The notes: generated by a model not told the origin, from the sequence alone. A DNA stretch of 64,000 bases from Micromonospora sp. CCTCC AA 2012012 (GCF_040499845.1 NZ_CP159342.1:4340001-4404000), one strand, 5' to 3'; counted from the first letter of the stretch, positions 45,876-57,585 are shown. Numbers and translations are program-made.

Positions 45876-47275
45876 TCAAACGCGACGGCGGCCGCACCTC
45901 CGGCCTCACCGACTGGCAGCTCATGGACGTGCTCAGCATGTGGGCCTGCCTCCAGGACCAGGAGACCACCGGCCACTGGAAGCAGGTCGCCGGCTGGCGC
46001 AAGGTCTGCGACCTCGCCCAGACCCACCTCGGCCGCCTCCGCGAATACCGTCGCGGGCTCGCCGAGGCGTGGCCCCCGGAGACGAACGCCGCCGCGCGGA
46101 CGTACATCGCCGAGTTGGACCAGCTCGTCGACAAGGTGCAACGCACCCACGACGCCGCCGCTGCGAACCACGACGCGCTGTCGGCCGCCGCCCGCGCCCT
46201 CGGCAGCGCCCGCGCCAGCCTGGAGCCGATCTACCAGGAGTACGCCACCAAGCTCCAGCAGAAGCAGGCGTACGAGGCTACGGTCGCCGATCCGAAGGCG
46301 CTGGCGGGCAGCCGGCTGCCGGACAAGCCGGTGACGACGGCGGACCTGGAGCGGCTCAACGTGCAGGCGCGGAGCGTGATGACCGGCCTCAGCGGAGAAC
46401 TCCAACAAGCCCAAGCAATGCTCCAGAAGCCGCCTCCGGCAGGGAGGCTAGGACCGAGGGTTGATGAAAAGTCGGTCGACCCCTACAAAAACACTGGCGG
46501 CTCGGCACCGATTATCCCGCCAGTAGTTGCAGTGCCAATCAGCTCCTCGCCCGCAACACCGAACCGTCCCACAACGGCAGATAAAGCCCGCCTCCCCAGC
46601 ATCACTGGCCCGAGCGTCGGGCCGGTTCTAGGAAGCGGTCCGGTCCTCGGCGGAGCAGGCACGGGAATAGCTCATCCACCAGCCTCCCCCGGCCTGTCCA
46701 GCCCATCCCCCACTCCCGCTTCACCAGGGAATTCGATGGGGCTCACGCCGGGCCTGCCAGTGGCTCCTAGCGCTGGCAGAGGAAGCCCATTGGATGGATT
46801 TCGCCGGAGCGGATCGGGTCCGACAGGCCGCTCAATCTCTAGCCCAGAGGGCCCACACCATACGCCTCCTCGATCAATGGCTCCGGGCGGCATAATCGGC
46901 AGTTCCCCTGGCGCGGGAATCGGGCAGGGATTTAATTCACCGCGTCGAGTTAACCCTATCGGAGGAGTGATTGGCGGCGGAGGCGCGGGAACCGCACCTA
47001 CAGGCTCCGCCGGGTCCCGTCCTGGAAGCGGTCGCATGCCACAGTTCGGCACCCAGGGTACCGCCCCGCTTGGAGGCGCACCGGGCATGCATGGGCCATC
47101 CGGGATGAGTGGTGCGCGTGGCCGGCTTGGGCAGACCGAGGAGAAGGATGGCCAGCAGCGACGCTGGGACCCTGACAATCCTTGGGAAGTCGACTCCGGG
47201 GTAGACCCCATCGTTCGCCCTCCTGAGGACGAAGGGCCCATAAACCCCGGTCCTGCCATCGGCTTTGATCGGTGA
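45872..47275 (+). CDS. Mycosin-operon protein 2 with Pro/Gly-rich tail
   Basis: This 467-residue protein has a helical N-terminal part (about 1-190, LTDWQLMDVLSMWACLQDQE, YIAELDQLVDKVQRTHDAAA) of the kind seen in WXG/PPE-like secreted proteins. A low-complexity tail of about 270 residues follows, dominated by Gly, Pro and Ser (GSGPVLGGAGTG, GAPGMHGPSGMSGARG), ending in a Trp/Asp-rich RWDPDNPWEVDSGVDPI. From about codon 190 (46440) the DNA is clearly less GC-rich, with codons such as ATA and AAT rare elsewhere here. The two genes around it overlap by 4 nt. Function unknown. Confidence 0.75.
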   Translation: MIKRDGGRTSGLTDWQLMDVLSMWACLQDQETTGHWKQVAGWRKVCDLAQTHLGRLREYRRGLAEAWPPETNAAARTYIAELDQLVDKVQRTHDAAAANHDALSAAARALGSARASLEPIYQEYATKLQQKQAYEATVADPKALAGSRLPDKPVTTADLERLNVQARSVMTGLSGELQQAQAMLQKPPPAGRLGPRVDEKSVDPYKNTGGSAPIIPPVVAVPISSSPATPNRPTTADKARLPSITGPSVGPVLGSGPVLGGAGTGIAHPPASPGLSSPSPTPASPGNSMGLTPGLPVAPSAGRGSPLDGFRRSGSGPTGRSISSPEGPHHTPPRSMAPGGIIGSSPGAGIGQGFNSPRRVNPIGGVIGGGGAGTAPTGSAGSRPGSGRMPQFGTQGTAPLGGAPGMHGPSGMSGARGRLGQTEEKDGQQRRWDPDNPWEVDSGVDPIVRPPEDEGPINPGPAIGFDR

Positions 47276-48438
47276 AGTGGTCGGGCTTGTGGCTCCGCTT
47301 CGTCATCTACGCCACGTCAACTGCCCTAGCGTCCAGCCTTAACATATCGCCTGTGACCGCCCCCGCGTTTGCGGCCATGCTGAACAATCCCTCCAACCGG
47401 ATCCGAGCCGATCAGTGGCACCTTCAGTATTTGAAGACGAGCGAAGCGCAGGCCATTAGTCAAGGCGAGGGAGTCACGGTCGCAGTGCCAGACACTGGAG
47501 TTGCTCCACATCCGGACCTGCAGCGTAACCTACTTGCGGGTGTGGACATCATTCCGGGAGGGAGCGGCGACGGCCGGCAAGATAACAACAGCCACGGCAC
47601 TGGGATGGCCGGGCTTATTGCCGCTCACGGCCAAGGCAACGGCAGAGGAGCACTCGGCATTGCCCCTAAAGCGAAGATTTTACCCCTGTTCGACACTCCT
47701 GCGGATGGACTTGGAGACCCAGACGACCTCGCGAAAAGCATAGAAATTGCAATATCCCGTAGGGTTGAAGTAATTAGCATCTCAGCGGCTAGTTCACCCA
47801 CTCCCCGCCTTCAACACGCAATACGTGAGGCCATCGGCGCCAATATTGTTGTTGTGGCAGCGGTCGGGAATGCGCCCCGCGAGACTGAAGCCGCTTACCC
47901 TGCCTCCGAGAAGGGGGTGATTGCAGTTGGTGGCATTGATCGCTCGGGCAAGCGGGCGAGAGCTTCCGTCACCGACCCACAGGTCGACGTAGTGGCGCCG
48001 GCCGTAGACATTTACAGCACGGGCCTCAGGGGAAGCTACCGCAGGAGCACGGGCACCTCGGATGCCACCGCCATCGTTGCTGGGGCGGCTGCGCTGATCC
48101 GGTCGAAGTATCCCGACCTGCCTGCTCAGGAGGTGGCGCACCGCTTGACCGCCACCGCCATCGACAAGGGCCCACCCGGCCGGGACGACGAGTACGGCTA
48201 CGGCGTCATCGACCTTGTCGCTGCGCTGACGGCAGACGTACCCCCGCTGGGTTTTGAGTCGTCGGCGGTGACCGCGCCGGCCACCCCGACCGTCGCGGAG
48301 CCGGCGTCGGACGGCGACGACGACGGCGCGACGGCGCGTGGGCTGGCGACGTTGGGGGTGCTGGTGGCGGCCGGGGGCGGCTACCTGCTGTGGCGTCGTC
48401 GTCGTGCCGGCGACCCGCCGCCGCGGATCAGCCGGTAG
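47272..48438 (+). CDS. Mycosin-type S8 membrane-anchored serine protease
   Basis: This 388-residue subtilisin has an N-terminal signal sequence, catalytic Asp74 (VAVPDTGVAPHPDL), His108 (NNSHGTGMAGL) and Ser263 (TGTSDATAIVAGAAAL), and a C-terminal membrane helix (GLATLGVLVAAGGGYLLW) followed by a basic tail, the layout of type VII secretion mycosins. GTSDAT replaces the usual GTSFAA. Codon 137 (47680-47682) is TTA, rare in such genomes and a possible bldA-type control. The composition is foreign-looking up to about 48090 and normal afterwards. Confidence 0.88.
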   Translation: MKWSGLWLRFVIYATSTALASSLNISPVTAPAFAAMLNNPSNRIRADQWHLQYLKTSEAQAISQGEGVTVAVPDTGVAPHPDLQRNLLAGVDIIPGGSGDGRQDNNSHGTGMAGLIAAHGQGNGRGALGIAPKAKILPLFDTPADGLGDPDDLAKSIEIAISRRVEVISISAASSPTPRLQHAIREAIGANIVVVAAVGNAPRETEAAYPASEKGVIAVGGIDRSGKRARASVTDPQVDVVAPAVDIYSTGLRGSYRRSTGTSDATAIVAGAAALIRSKYPDLPAQEVAHRLTATAIDKGPPGRDDEYGYGVIDLVAALTADVPPLGFESSAVTAPATPTVAEPASDGDDDGATARGLATLGVLVAAGGGYLLWRRRRAGDPPPRISR

Positions 48439-48448
48439 CGTCGGCGGG

Positions 48449-49105
48449 GTGTCGAATCCGGTACCGCTGCGCCTCGTGCTCGCCTCCCAGAGTCCCGCCC
48501 GCCGCAAGCTGCTCCACGCTGCGGGGATCGAACCCGACGTGCTGGTCAGCGGGGTGGACGAGTCGCAGGTGGTCAGCGACCGGGCCGAGGAGCTGTGCCT
48601 GGAGCTGGCGCGGTTGAAGGCGCAGGCGGTGGCCGGTCGGCTGCGGGCCACGCCGGACGAGCGGACGCTGGTGCTGGGCTGCGATTCAGTGCTCGGGTTC
48701 GACGGCGAGATCTTCGGCAAGCCGACCGATGCGGCGGACGCCACCCGGCGGTGGGAGCGGATGCGGGGGCGCAGCGGGGTGCTGCACACCGGGCACTGCC
48801 TGATCGACGTGACGCACGAGGCGCGGGCGGAGGCGGTCGCGTCGACGACCGTGCACTTCGCGGACGTCAGTGACGAGGAGATCGCCGCGTACGTGGCGAC
48901 GGGTGAGCCGTTGGCGGTGGCCGGGGCGTTCACCATCGACGGGCTGGGTGGGGCGTTCCTGACCGGCATCGAGGGCGACCCGGGGACGGTGGTCGGGTTG
49001 AGCCTGCCGCTGCTGCGGTCGCTGCTCACCGAGTTGGAGCTGAGCGTCACCGATCTGTGGACGAAGGTCGCGCCGGGGGGCCAGGAGGTGGAGCATCTCG
49101 GTTAG
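48449..49105 (+). CDS. maf: Maf-family nucleotide pyrophosphatase
   Basis: Maf proteins hydrolyse dTTP/UTP and modified nucleotides and can inhibit septation in excess. The 218-residue protein has the signature LRLVLASQSPARRKLLHAAG near its N-terminus, VLGCDSVLGFDGEIFGKP with the catalytic Asp, and AFTIDGLGGAFLTGIEGDP. GTG 48449 has TAGCGT at 48436-48441, 7 nt upstream. Maf often sits between the epsilon and alpha genes of the carboxylase cluster; here it follows the mycosin operon instead. Confidence 0.95.
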   Translation: MSNPVPLRLVLASQSPARRKLLHAAGIEPDVLVSGVDESQVVSDRAEELCLELARLKAQAVAGRLRATPDERTLVLGCDSVLGFDGEIFGKPTDAADATRRWERMRGRSGVLHTGHCLIDVTHEARAEAVASTTVHFADVSDEEIAAYVATGEPLAVAGAFTIDGLGGAFLTGIEGDPGTVVGLSLPLLRSLLTELELSVTDLWTKVAPGGQEVEHLG

Positions 49106-49114
49106 CGTCCGGTC

Positions 49115-49768
49115 ATGAGTTCGAAGCCGCTGCCCCTGACGCCGGAACTGCACGCCTATCTCGTCGCGCACGGGTCCGCTCCCGACGAGGTCGTCCGTGA
49201 GCTGGAGGAGGAGACCCGGGCGGTGCTGCCGGATCGGGCGGTCATGCAGGTCGCCCCGGAGCAGGCCGCGTTCCTGACGTTCCTCACCCGGCTGCTCGAC
49301 GTGCGGCAGGCGGTGGAGGTGGGCACCTTCACCGGCCTGTCGTCGCTGGCGATCGCCCGGGGTCTGGCCGACGGCGGCCGGTTGACCTGCTTCGACATCT
49401 CCGAGGAGTACACGGACATCGCCCGTCGGTACTGGGCCCGGGCCGGCGTCGCGGACCGGATCGAGCTGCGGATCGGGCCGGCCGCGGAGACGCTGCGGGC
49501 GCTGCCCCGGGAGCGCTACCTGGACCTCGCGTTCATCGACGCGGACAAGGTCGGCTACCCGGTCTACTGGGACGAGCTGGTGCCGCGGATGCGGCCGGGC
49601 GGCCTGGTCGCGGTGGACAACACGCTGCGCGCCGGTCGCGTCCTCGCGCCGGAGAACGCCGACGATCGGGCGGTCGCCGCGTTCAACGACCAGATCATGG
49701 CCGACGTCCGGGTCGACGTGGTGATGCTCCCCCTCGCCGACGGGGTCACCCTCGCGCGGGTCCGCTAG
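49115..49768 (+). CDS. Class I SAM-dependent O-methyltransferase
   Basis: This 217-residue methyltransferase is of the small caffeoyl-CoA/catechol type. VEVGTFTGLSSLAIARGLAD is the SAM-binding motif I, RLTCFDISEEYTDIARRYWA motif II, LDLAFIDADKVGYPVYWDEL holds the metal-binding Asp pair, and GGLVAVDNTLRAGRV completes the set. The substrate is unknown, typically a small phenol. ATG 49115 has a -10 of TAGCGT (49103-49108), and the first three bases of it are the maf stop codon, so its promoter overlaps the end of maf. Confidence 0.9.
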   Translation: MSSKPLPLTPELHAYLVAHGSAPDEVVRELEEETRAVLPDRAVMQVAPEQAAFLTFLTRLLDVRQAVEVGTFTGLSSLAIARGLADGGRLTCFDISEEYTDIARRYWARAGVADRIELRIGPAAETLRALPRERYLDLAFIDADKVGYPVYWDELVPRMRPGGLVAVDNTLRAGRVLAPENADDRAVAAFNDQIMADVRVDVVMLPLADGVTLARVR

Positions 49769-49772
49769 GCCC

Positions 49773-49836
49773 GACTCGACGGCGCCGACGTGGCGGTGTC
49801 CAGAGCCCGGCACCGCGACGTCGGCGCCGTGGAGTC
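49773..49836. terminator. Long bidirectional hairpin
   Basis: Two 26-bp arms (49773-49798 and 49811-49836; GACTCGACGGCGCCGACG in the left one) pair at 24 of 26 positions around a 12-nt loop. It lies between the convergent methyltransferase and MFS genes, whose stops it separates by only a few bases. Confidence 0.85.
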
Positions 49837-49838
49837 GA

Positions 49839-51119
49839 TCAGAAGGCGGTGACCGGCTCGGGGTCGCGGGTCGGCTCGGCGGCGCGTAGCGCGCGGCCGA
49901 GCCGCACGGCGAGCAGCACCGCCGCCGCGATGAAGCCGGGCAGCAGCAGGAAGGCCAGGTGCGGCCCCACCCCGTCGGCCACCCACCCCAGCACCACCGG
50001 CGCGATCCCGAAACCCACCCCCATCGAGTACGACGACCAGCCGGCCGCCTTGTCGGCGGCCGGTCCGGCGACGGCCAACGCGATGGAGATCACCAGGGGG
50101 TAGTGCAGCGCGTTGCCCAGGCCGAGCACGACCAGCCCGGCGACGGCGAGCCAACCGGTCGACGCGACCCAGAAGAGCGTGAACCCGGCCAGTGACACGG
50201 TCAGCGCTCCCAGCAGCAGCGGCACCGGCGGCCAGCGCAGCGCGAACCGGCCACCGACGAGGCGGCCGACGAACATGCCGCAGACGATCGCGGCCACCGC
50301 GGCGGACGCCCCGCCGGCGCTGAGCCCGGCGTGGGTGCGCAGCACGTCGGCGGTCCAGAGCGACAGGCACACCTCGATCGAGCCGGTCACCGCCATCAGC
50401 ACCCAGGCGATCCAGTACGAGCGGGGCAGCCGGTCGGACCGGTCGACGGGAGCGGGAGCGGGGCGGACGGCGACACGGGTCGGCTGGACGGCGGGTTCCG
50501 CCGCGGCGGCGGTCACCCCGACGGGGTCGGCGGGAGCCGCGACAGCGGGGGCGGTGGCCGGCAGGCGTACCCGGAAGGTCAGGGCGGCGAGGGCGACCAG
50601 CGTGATCAGCCCGACCTCGACGGCCATCACCGGCCGCCAGCCGAGGCCCGCGTCCACGGATCCACCGATCACCAGCGGGGCGAGGATGCCCATGCCGGCG
50701 CAGGCGGCGTTGGCCTCGGTGACCGCGGCGGGCGCCGCCGGACCGTGCCGGTCGGTGAGCACCACGGACACCCCGCTGATCACCATCATGCCGAAGGTGG
50801 CGATGACGGCGACCGCGGTGATGGTGGCGGGCAGCGGACGCAGCAGCCCCAGCGCGGCGGCACCGACGGCCACCCCGGCGAGGCCGAGCCAGGTGGCGGG
50901 GCCGCGACCGAAGCGGCGGGCGGTCGGCGCGAAGAGCGCGCCGCCGAGCATCGCGCCGACCGCGATGCCGGTGCTGTGCAGGCCGGCGACGGCGGCGCTG
51001 GTGCCCTGTTCGTCGCGGAGCAGGGGTACGACGGGACCGAAGCCGTAGAGGAAGAAGCCCCAGAGCCCCAGCTGGGCGTAGGTCAGCCAGGTGAGCTTGT
51101 CACGGGTGAGGCGGGGCAC
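49839..51119 (-). CDS. MFS transporter
   Basis: This 426-residue transporter has about 12 hydrophobic segments, with a central cytosolic loop rich in Ala, Pro and Val (about residues 205-235). The first helix is LTYAQLGLWGFFLYGFGPVV, the motif GAMLGGALFAPTARRFGRGP looks like the MFS loop 2-3 signature, and the C-terminal half has AVAAIVCGMFVGRLVGGRFA. The substrate is unknown; the closest group would be sugar/drug MFS proteins. GTG 51119 has TAGCGT (51127-51132, minus strand), 7 nt upstream. Confidence 0.9.
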   Translation of the reverse strand: MPRLTRDKLTWLTYAQLGLWGFFLYGFGPVVPLLRDEQGTSAAVAGLHSTGIAVGAMLGGALFAPTARRFGRGPATWLGLAGVAVGAAALGLLRPLPATITAVAVIATFGMMVISGVSVVLTDRHGPAAPAAVTEANAACAGMGILAPLVIGGSVDAGLGWRPVMAVEVGLITLVALAALTFRVRLPATAPAVAAPADPVGVTAAAAEPAVQPTRVAVRPAPAPVDRSDRLPRSYWIAWVLMAVTGSIEVCLSLWTADVLRTHAGLSAGGASAAVAAIVCGMFVGRLVGGRFALRWPPVPLLLGALTVSLAGFTLFWVASTGWLAVAGLVVLGLGNALHYPLVISIALAVAGPAADKAAGWSSYSMGVGFGIAPVVLGWVADGVGPHLAFLLLPGFIAAAVLLAVRLGRALRAAEPTRDPEPVTAF

Positions 51120-51189
51120 CGGCCTTACGCTACAAGCGTCCGACCGGTGCCCCGCCCCCGATGAGAGGCAGCTCTCCCGCCCCTCCCGC

Positions 51190-51945
51190 TCACCGGACGC
51201 TGCGGGCGAACTGGCGGGCGGCCCAGACGACGGCGGCGACGGCGAGGACGGCGATGATGGTCAGGCCCTGCCAGACCTTGTCGTTGCTCAGGTCGCCGGC
51301 GAAGAGCGCGCGGGTGCCGTCGACCGCCCAGGAGAACGGGTTCCACTTCGCGACGCCCTGGAGCCAGCCGGGCGCGAAGGTCAGCGGCAGCAGGATGCCG
51401 GAGAGCAGCAGCACCGGCTGGGCGACGGTGTTCATCAGCGGGGCGAGCGCGTCCTCGCTCTTCACCTTGAGCGCGACACCGTACGAGACCGCCGAGGTCA
51501 TCAGCGCGATCAACGCCAGCATCAGGTACGCCAGCAGCAGGTGGCCGAGGGTGACGCGCAGGTCGAACAGGAGCGCCAGCAGGGTGATGATGACCGCCTG
51601 CACGATCAGCGAGACGACGTCCCGCAGGGCGCGGCCGAGCAGCAGGGCGAGCCGGCTGACCGGGGTGACCCGGGAGCGTTCGATGACTCCGGCGCGCAGC
51701 TCGGCGATGAGGCCGAAGCCCTGGAAGAGGCCGCCGAAGATGGCGAGCAGCACCAGCAGGCCCGGTACGAAGATCTTGTAGGCCGCCGCCTGGCTGGGCG
51801 CGTTCAGGGCGGGCTTGAGCAGGGGGGCGAAGAGCAGCAGGTACATCACCGGCTGGAAGACGCCGACGAAGACCCAGACCGGGTTGCGCAGCAGCAGCAG
51901 GATCTGGCGCTGAAAGACCAGCCAGGTGTCACGGAGGAGTTTCAT
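51190..51945 (-). CDS. ABC-2-type exporter permease (DrrB-like)
   Basis: This 251-residue protein has six membrane segments, and the conserved parts are LLRNPVWVFVGVFQPVMYLL near the start and GVIERSRVTPVSRLALLLGR in the loop, followed by SGILLPLTFAPGWLQGVAKW. This is the DrrB/ABC-2 permease family that exports drugs such as daunorubicin. It follows the ATPase gene with a 17-bp gap. ATG 51945 follows GGAGGAG. The exported molecule is unknown. Confidence 0.93.
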   Translation of the reverse strand: MKLLRDTWLVFQRQILLLLRNPVWVFVGVFQPVMYLLLFAPLLKPALNAPSQAAAYKIFVPGLLVLLAIFGGLFQGFGLIAELRAGVIERSRVTPVSRLALLLGRALRDVVSLIVQAVIITLLALLFDLRVTLGHLLLAYLMLALIALMTSAVSYGVALKVKSEDALAPLMNTVAQPVLLLSGILLPLTFAPGWLQGVAKWNPFSWAVDGTRALFAGDLSNDKVWQGLTIIAVLAVAAVVWAARQFARSVR

Positions 51946-51962
51946 GATGGGGTCTCCGGTTC

Positions 51963-52922
<960 letters not shown>

Positions 52923-53030
52923 GTCTGCTCCTGGTCGTCCGGGCCGGAGGGGACCGGCCGCCGATCGTCCGCGACGGAGACACACGACTCCCTCACGTTC
53001 GGGTCGAGGCTAACGCGATATAGCTCTTGT

Positions 53031-53044
53031 GGTCAACGTTGATT
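53031..53044. promoter_or_regulatory. PadR operator before drrAB
   Basis: TCAACGTTGA is a perfect 10-bp palindrome at 53033-53042. Its core, CAANNTTG, also occurs before padR (53683-53698). On the minus strand TTGACC, within the site, stands 17 nt upstream of TTAGCC, so it may overlap the -35 of the drrAB promoter. It also touches the padR stop codon. Confidence 0.55.
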
Positions 53045-53669
53045 ATTTCGCGTCAGCCGTCCGGCCCGGCTCCCCGTCGGACCAGCCGGGCCACCCCTCG
53101 CCCCGCGCCGGCCCCGCCGGCAGGTACGACACGCCGGAGTCGATCCGGTCGGCGACCCGTTCGCACCATGCCATCTCGGCCTCCGCCCGGGCGGACCACA
53201 GCTCGAACATCCACCCGACGTGCACCGGCTTGCTGGTGCGGATCCAGTCGGACTCCAGCGAGGCGCGCATCGACTCGATCCCGGCGCGCAGCAGGTTGGC
53301 CCGGTTCCGCAGGGCGGCCGCCGCCTCGTCACGGGGCAGCGCGGGCAGGAACGAGAACGCGGCGGTGAACGGGTCGGGCCGCTCCTGGACCTGCCACCAC
53401 TGCGCCCGCAGCAGGCCCTCGAACTCGTCCTCGCCCTTCGGCGTCACCTCGTACGTGGTCCGCGCCGGCCGGGCGCCCACCTGCTCGGTGGAGACCGCCC
53501 GCAGCAGTCCCTCCTCGGTGAGCTTGCGCAGCGCGTGGTAGATCGAGCCGGGCTGCACGTTGGCCCACCGGTCGGCACCCCAACTGAGCAGTTCGCGCCG
53601 CACGTCGTAGCCGTGCACCGGCTGCATCCACTTCACCAGGCCGAGAATCATCATCCGGGTAGCCGACAT
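53043..53669 (-). CDS. PadR-family repressor
   Basis: This 208-residue regulator has a winged helix (residues 1-90: MMILGLVKWMQPVHGYDVRR, QPGSIYHALRKLTEEGLLRA, RTTYEVTPKGEDEF) and a long C-terminal helix region for dimerisation (AAALRNRANLLRAGIESMR). PadR proteins respond to phenols or drugs, and often sit, as here, upstream of the exporter they control. ATG 53669 has TACGCT (53676-53681) 6 nt upstream. The drrA start is 120 bp downstream on the same strand. Confidence 0.93.
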   Translation of the reverse strand: MSATRMMILGLVKWMQPVHGYDVRRELLSWGADRWANVQPGSIYHALRKLTEEGLLRAVSTEQVGARPARTTYEVTPKGEDEFEGLLRAQWWQVQERPDPFTAAFSFLPALPRDEAAAALRNRANLLRAGIESMRASLESDWIRTSKPVHVGWMFELWSARAEAEMAWCERVADRIDSGVSYLPAGPARGEGWPGWSDGEPGRTADAK

Positions 53670-53675
53670 CGGACA

Positions 53676-53698
53676 AGCGTAATAGACAAGTTTGACTA
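53676..53698 (-). promoter_or_regulatory. padR -10 box and palindromic operator
   Basis: The leaderless -10 TACGCT (53676-53681, minus strand) is followed after 1 bp by TAGACAAGTTTGACTA (53683-53698), a palindrome of the form TAGNCAANNTTGNCTA. PadR is expected to bind here and block its own transcription. Confidence 0.65.
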
Positions 53699-53800
53699 GG
53701 GGTTGGGCCGACAGTGCGGCATCCCACACTGAGCGATCGTTAGGGCGACGAGGACGGCCGATACACTCCCGGCAACGACCTCCCGGGAGGAGCCACCAAG

Positions 53801-55552
53801 GTGCGCAAGGTACTCATCGCCAACCGCGGCGAGATCGCCGTCCGCGTCATCCGCGCCTGCCGCGACGCCGGTCTGGGCAGCGTCGCCGTCTATGCGGACT
53901 CGGACCGGGACGCCCTGCACGCCACCCTGGCAGACGAGGCGTACGCCCTCGGCGGCGACACCGCGGCCGAGAGCTACCTGCGGATCGACAAGCTGATCGA
54001 CGTGGCCCGCAAGGCCGACGCCGACGCCGTCCACCCCGGCTACGGCTTCCTCTCCGAGAACGCCGACTTCGCCCAGGCCGTCATCGACGCCGGGCTCACC
54101 TGGATCGGCCCGACCCCGCAGGCGATCCGCGACCTCGGCGACAAGGTGACCGCCCGGCACATCGCCCAGCGCGCCGGCGCGCCCCTGGTGCCCGGCACCC
54201 CCGACCCGGTCAACAACGCCGACGAGGTGATGGCCTTCGCCGTCGACCACGGCCTGCCGGTCGCCATCAAGGCAGCCTTCGGTGGCGGCGGTCGCGGCCT
54301 CAAGGTGGCCCGCACCATGGAGGAGATCCCCCAGCTGTTCGAGTCGGCCACCCGCGAGGCGGTCGCCGCGTTCGGCCGGGGCGAGTGCTTCGTCGAGCGC
54401 TACCTCGACAAGCCCCGCCACGTCGAGGCGCAGGTGCTGGCCGACCAGCACGGCAACGTGATCGTGGTGGGCACCCGGGACTGCTCGCTCCAGCGGCGGC
54501 ACCAGAAGCTGGTCGAGGAGGCCCCCGCGCCGTTCCTCACCGACGCCCAGCGGGCGCAGATCCACGACAGCGCGAAGGCGATCTGCCGGGAGGCCGGCTA
54601 CCACGGCGCCGGCACGGTCGAATACCTGGTCGGGGTCGACGGGACCATCTCCTTCCTGGAGGTGAACACCCGCCTGCAGGTGGAGCACCCGGTCACCGAG
54701 GAGACCGCCGGCATCGACCTGGTCCGCGAGCAGTTCCGCATCGCCGACGGCGAGAAGCTGCGCCTCACCGAGGACCCGACCCCGCGCGGGCACGCCATCG
54801 AGTTCCGGATCAACGGCGAGGACCCGGGCCGCAGCTTCCTGCCCGCCCCGGGCACCGTCACCGCGCTGCGGCTGCCCAGCGGCCCGGGCGTCCGGGTCGA
54901 CACCGGCATCTCGGCCGGCGACGTGATCGGCGGCAACTTCGACTCGCTGCTGGCCAAGGTGATCATCGTCGGCGAGACGCGTACCGAGGCCATCGAGCGG
55001 GCCCGCCGGGCGCTGGACGAGATGGTCGTCGACGGGATGGCCACCGCGCTGCCGTTCCACCGGCTGGTCGTCCGCGACGAGGCGTTCACCGCCGAGCCGT
55101 TCACCGTGCACACCCGGTGGATCGAGACCGAGTTCGACAACACCGTGCCGCCCTTCACCGCCGCCGCCGGGCCCGCCGAGGCGCCGGCCGAGCGCGAGAC
55201 CGTCGTGGTCGAGGTGAGCGGCAAGCGGCTGGAGGTCGTCCTCCCCGCCGGCCTCGGCGGGGGTACGGCAGCCGCCGCGCCCGCCGCGAAGAAGCCGGCC
55301 CGCCGGGGTGGCGGGGCCAAGGCCGGCGCCACGGTCAGCGGCGACGCGCTCGCCTCCCCCATGCAGGGCACCATCGTCAAGATCGCCGTCGCGGACGGTG
55401 ACACCGTCGCCGAGGGCGACCTGGTCGTCGTCCTCGAGGCGATGAAGATGGAGCAGCCGCTGCACGCCCACAAGGCCGGCACGATCAGCGGCCTCTCCGC
55501 CGAGGTCGGCGCGGTGATCACCGCCGGCGCCGCGATCTGCACCATCGCCTGA
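53801..55552 (+). CDS. Acyl-CoA carboxylase alpha subunit (biotin carboxylase-BCCP)
   Basis: This 583-residue protein carries out the ATP-dependent carboxylation of biotin and holds the biotin. It has [20 protein letters not shown], an ATP-grasp domain with [16 protein letters not shown] and the catalytic [20 protein letters not shown], then a linker rich in Ala. The C-terminal BCCP domain has [10 protein letters not shown] with the biotinylated Lys. Partner subunits beta and epsilon are at 36.6 and 45.1 kb, and BirA at 36.4 kb. GTG 53801 follows GGGAGGAG. Confidence 0.97.
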   Translation: MRKVLIANRGEIAVRVIRACRDAGLGSVAVYADSDRDALHATLADEAYALGGDTAAESYLRIDKLIDVARKADADAVHPGYGFLSENADFAQAVIDAGLTWIGPTPQAIRDLGDKVTARHIAQRAGAPLVPGTPDPVNNADEVMAFAVDHGLPVAIKAAFGGGGRGLKVARTMEEIPQLFESATREAVAAFGRGECFVERYLDKPRHVEAQVLADQHGNVIVVGTRDCSLQRRHQKLVEEAPAPFLTDAQRAQIHDSAKAICREAGYHGAGTVEYLVGVDGTISFLEVNTRLQVEHPVTEETAGIDLVREQFRIADGEKLRLTEDPTPRGHAIEFRINGEDPGRSFLPAPGTVTALRLPSGPGVRVDTGISAGDVIGGNFDSLLAKVIIVGETRTEAIERARRALDEMVVDGMATALPFHRLVVRDEAFTAEPFTVHTRWIETEFDNTVPPFTAAAGPAEAPAERETVVVEVSGKRLEVVLPAGLGGGTAAAAPAAKKPARRGGGAKAGATVSGDALASPMQGTIVKIAVADGDTVAEGDLVVVLEAMKMEQPLHAHKAGTISGLSAEVGAVITAGAAICTIA

Positions 55553-55649
55553 TCCTGCGCTTCGTACCCGCCGGGCTCGGTCCACACCGGCCCGGCGGGG
55601 CCCGGGCCTGGCCCGGCGTACCAGTCTGAGCCGGCGTGCCCGACCTGGC

Positions 55650-55723
55650 CCGGCATGCCGGTGTGGGCTGGCGTGCCCGTCCTGGTCCGGCGTGCCGGTG
55701 TGGGCTGGCGTGCCCGGTCTGGC
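55650..55723. repeat. Two 37-bp direct repeats
   Basis: Adjacent copies at 55650-55686 and 55687-55723 differ at three or four positions; both contain GCCGGTGTGGGCTGGCGTGC. A partial copy precedes them. They lie in the 550-bp gap between the alpha-subunit gene and guaB1, along with the ATATGCC element and another tandem repeat. No function is apparent. Confidence 0.65.
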
Positions 55724-55803
55724 CCTCCGCCCTGGCTGCGGCGGCACCCCCGACCGCCGCCCTCCGCCCGCCGTGTCGTGGCGAACCGGCACCTGCCTGT
55801 TGA

Positions 55804-57544
<1,741 letters not shown>

Positions 57545-57551
57545 CCCCGGA

Positions 57552-57581
57552 CGGGGCCCCCGCTTCACGGCGAGGGCCCCG
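57552..57581. terminator. Hairpin between convergent genes
   Basis: CGGGGCCC (57552-57559) and GGGCCCCG (57574-57581) form a stem around a 14-nt loop. It follows the guaB1 stop and lies just beyond the stop of the convergent TetR gene. Confidence 0.65.
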
Positions 57582-57585
57582 ACGG

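Noticed and set aside
46440..48090. A prophage or integrative element.
   Set aside because: There is no integrase, attachment site or phage gene; the block begins and ends inside genes.
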